Shown here: positions 6,037 through 6,849 of the stretch, one piece after another
How the letters are laid out: each line of letters opens with the position of its first letter
How positions within the stretch are numbered: position 1 is the stretch's first letter
Assembly: GCA_029260695.1 (NCBI GenBank)
Contig: JAJDCT010000292.1
Span: 1 to 6,849 of the forward strand
Reading direction: 5' to 3'
Origin: Phycisphaeraceae bacterium
GTDB taxonomy: Bacteria > Planctomycetota > Phycisphaerae > Phycisphaerales > Phycisphaeraceae
DNA: 6,849 nucleotides
The notes under the pieces: model-generated
Seen by the model: only the letters and a program-made list of their open reading frames with translations
Database searches by the model: none
Told to the model about the DNA's origin: nothing
Position numbers and translations under genes: made by a program

Positions 6037-6732
6037 TTAGAAGCCGCCCATCCGCATATTTTCCAGCGACGGCGGGAACGGGTAGCGGGCGTACACCCCG
6101 GTCGGGGCGGACTCCCACATCCACGGAGCCGGGTACACATCGCCGCTGAACCCCGAGCCGTGCATCGTCCGCAACACCGTCTCAAAGCTTGGCTCCTGCC
6201 CGTGCTCGTCGACCAAGGCGTTGGCGTGAGCACCCAGGAAAGACACCGATGCCACCGGCAGCCGCCCGCCGGGCTTGCGGCGGACCATCTCCGACACCAC
6301 CGAGAACCCGTGGCCCAGATCGTTCAGCGTCAGGTGGTCGCGGTTGGTCGGCCTAAGCAGCCCCAGCACCTCGATCGTGTCCATGTCGAACTTGATCACC
6401 GTCACCGACTCACGGTGGGCAAACATCTGCGTGTGGTTGGTGATCGACTCGGGCGTCCACTGGCTGGTCGTCACAAGCTCGGCGAGCTTGCTGATGACCC
6501 CGTGGCTGTTGTCCTGAGCGTTGACCGCGCAGACGATCGACCGGTACCGCCCTGCGACCACGTCGTCCAACAGGTGCTGGCCCCACATGATCCGGATCCG
6601 TGCGGTAGGGTCCGCCTGTTTGCTGGGCCGGCCATCCGGCAGGACGATCAGGCGCTCCTGGATCTCCTGCTCGGTCATCAACTGGTCGCCGTCACCGTCG
6701 TAGATCCGGCTGGTTTTTGTCTTGGTCGTCAT
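6037..6732 (-). CDS. Orphan soluble protein with a possible single EF-hand-like loop
   Basis: Encodes 231 residues; I do not recognise the family. Near the N-terminus, DGDGDQLMTEQE (about residues 12-23) has acidic residues at loop positions 1, 3 and 5, Thr at 9 and Glu at 12, as in a calcium-binding EF-hand, but Gln replaces the usual Gly at 6. The rest looks like one mixed alpha/beta domain: RIRIMWGQHLLDDVVAGRYR (46-65), SIVCAVNAQDNSHGVISKLAEL, TVIKFDMDTIEVLGLLRP and LPVASVSFLGAHANALVD. The C-terminus is rich in Pro, Tyr, Trp and Phe, and ends MRMGGF. No signal peptide or membrane helix is seen. ATG 6732 was chosen; GGGAGGG at 6741-6747 lies eight bases upstream, and the adjoining TTG 6735 could also serve. 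A perfect -10 element lies about 50 bases further upstream. Confidence 0.82.
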   Translation of the reverse strand: MTTKTKTSRIYDGDGDQLMTEQEIQERLIVLPDGRPSKQADPTARIRIMWGQHLLDDVVAGRYRSIVCAVNAQDNSHGVISKLAELVTTSQWTPESITNHTQMFAHRESVTVIKFDMDTIEVLGLLRPTNRDHLTLNDLGHGFSVVSEMVRRKPGGRLPVASVSFLGAHANALVDEHGQEPSFETVLRTMHGSGFSGDVYPAPWMWESAPTGVYARYPFPPSLENMRMGGF

Positions 6733-6781
6733 CAACGAAACCCTCCCTTACGGGCCTTATGAATACCGTGGCACCTGCCTG

Positions 6782-6787
6782 ATTATA
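6782..6787 (-). promoter_or_regulatory. Consensus -10 element (TATAAT) upstream of the 6037-6732 gene
   Basis: The minus strand reads TATAAT at 6787-6782, a perfect -10 hexamer in otherwise GC-rich DNA. Transcription would begin near 6775, giving a leader of about 43 bases before ATG 6732. At 17 bases' spacing the -35 position reads CCGGCG, which is not a match, and a short inverted repeat covers it. Confidence 0.45.
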
Positions 6788-6797
6788 CAGCTTCCCG

Positions 6798-6810
6798 CCG
6801 GCCACGCCGG
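6798..6810. promoter_or_regulatory. Short inverted repeat over the -35 position
   Basis: CCGGC-CAC-GCCGG is a perfect 5+5 inverted repeat with a three-base centre. It covers the -35 position of the TATAAT promoter on the minus strand, a place where a regulator could act. In GC-rich DNA such a short palindrome may also be chance. Confidence 0.25.
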
Positions 6811-6849
6811 TTGTTGTTCCCCTGGACCCGGGCCATTAGGATGCGGGCC

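Noticed and set aside
6160..6762. Plus-strand open frame of 200 codons
   Set aside because: Antisense of the 6037-6732 gene; its product is rich in His, Arg, Val and Asp, typical of reverse frames, and it runs across the minus gene's ribosome binding site.
1..6849. CRISPR array, tRNA genes, insertion sequence or defence system
   Set aside because: No regularly spaced repeats, no tRNA-like T-arm with matching acceptor stems, no transposase motifs with terminal repeats, and no defence-type domains were found by eye on either strand.

Overview
The window looks like chromosomal DNA from a planctomycete, most likely of the Phycisphaerae type. The reasons are a GC-rich composition, a gene for the Minf_1886 family (a family I know mainly from Planctomycetes and Verrucomicrobia), a secretin-N-domain-like exported protein of a style common in planctomycetes, and several small orphan proteins. 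Taxonomy is inferred; no rRNA or tRNA gene is present to settle it.

Layout: positions 1-662 hold no gene I can support. Four plus-strand genes follow: a small four-helix membrane protein (663-1118), a membrane-anchored thermonuclease-family protein (1140-1793), a 75-residue basic orphan (1919-2146) and a two-helix membrane orphan with a soluble tail (2200-2817). They meet four minus-strand genes head-on at a hairpin near 2875-2912 that probably ends transcription. Read in their own direction, from right to left, the minus genes are an orphan with a possible single calcium-binding loop (6037-6732), a Minf_1886-family protein (5515-5925), an AI-2E/PerM-type membrane transporter (4089-5417) and a secretin-N-domain-like periplasmic protein (2902-3804).

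The genes do not form a recognisable pathway. The common theme is the cell envelope: five of the eight products have membrane segments or a signal peptide. The thermonuclease domain is probably displayed outside the cytoplasmic membrane, where it could degrade extracellular nucleic acid. No mobile element, CRISPR array, defence system or biosynthetic cluster is visible. The most notable unexplained structure is a perfectly paired three-stem element at 3999-4052, between the transporter and secretin-like genes. I see no convincing evidence of a wholly new multi-gene system.
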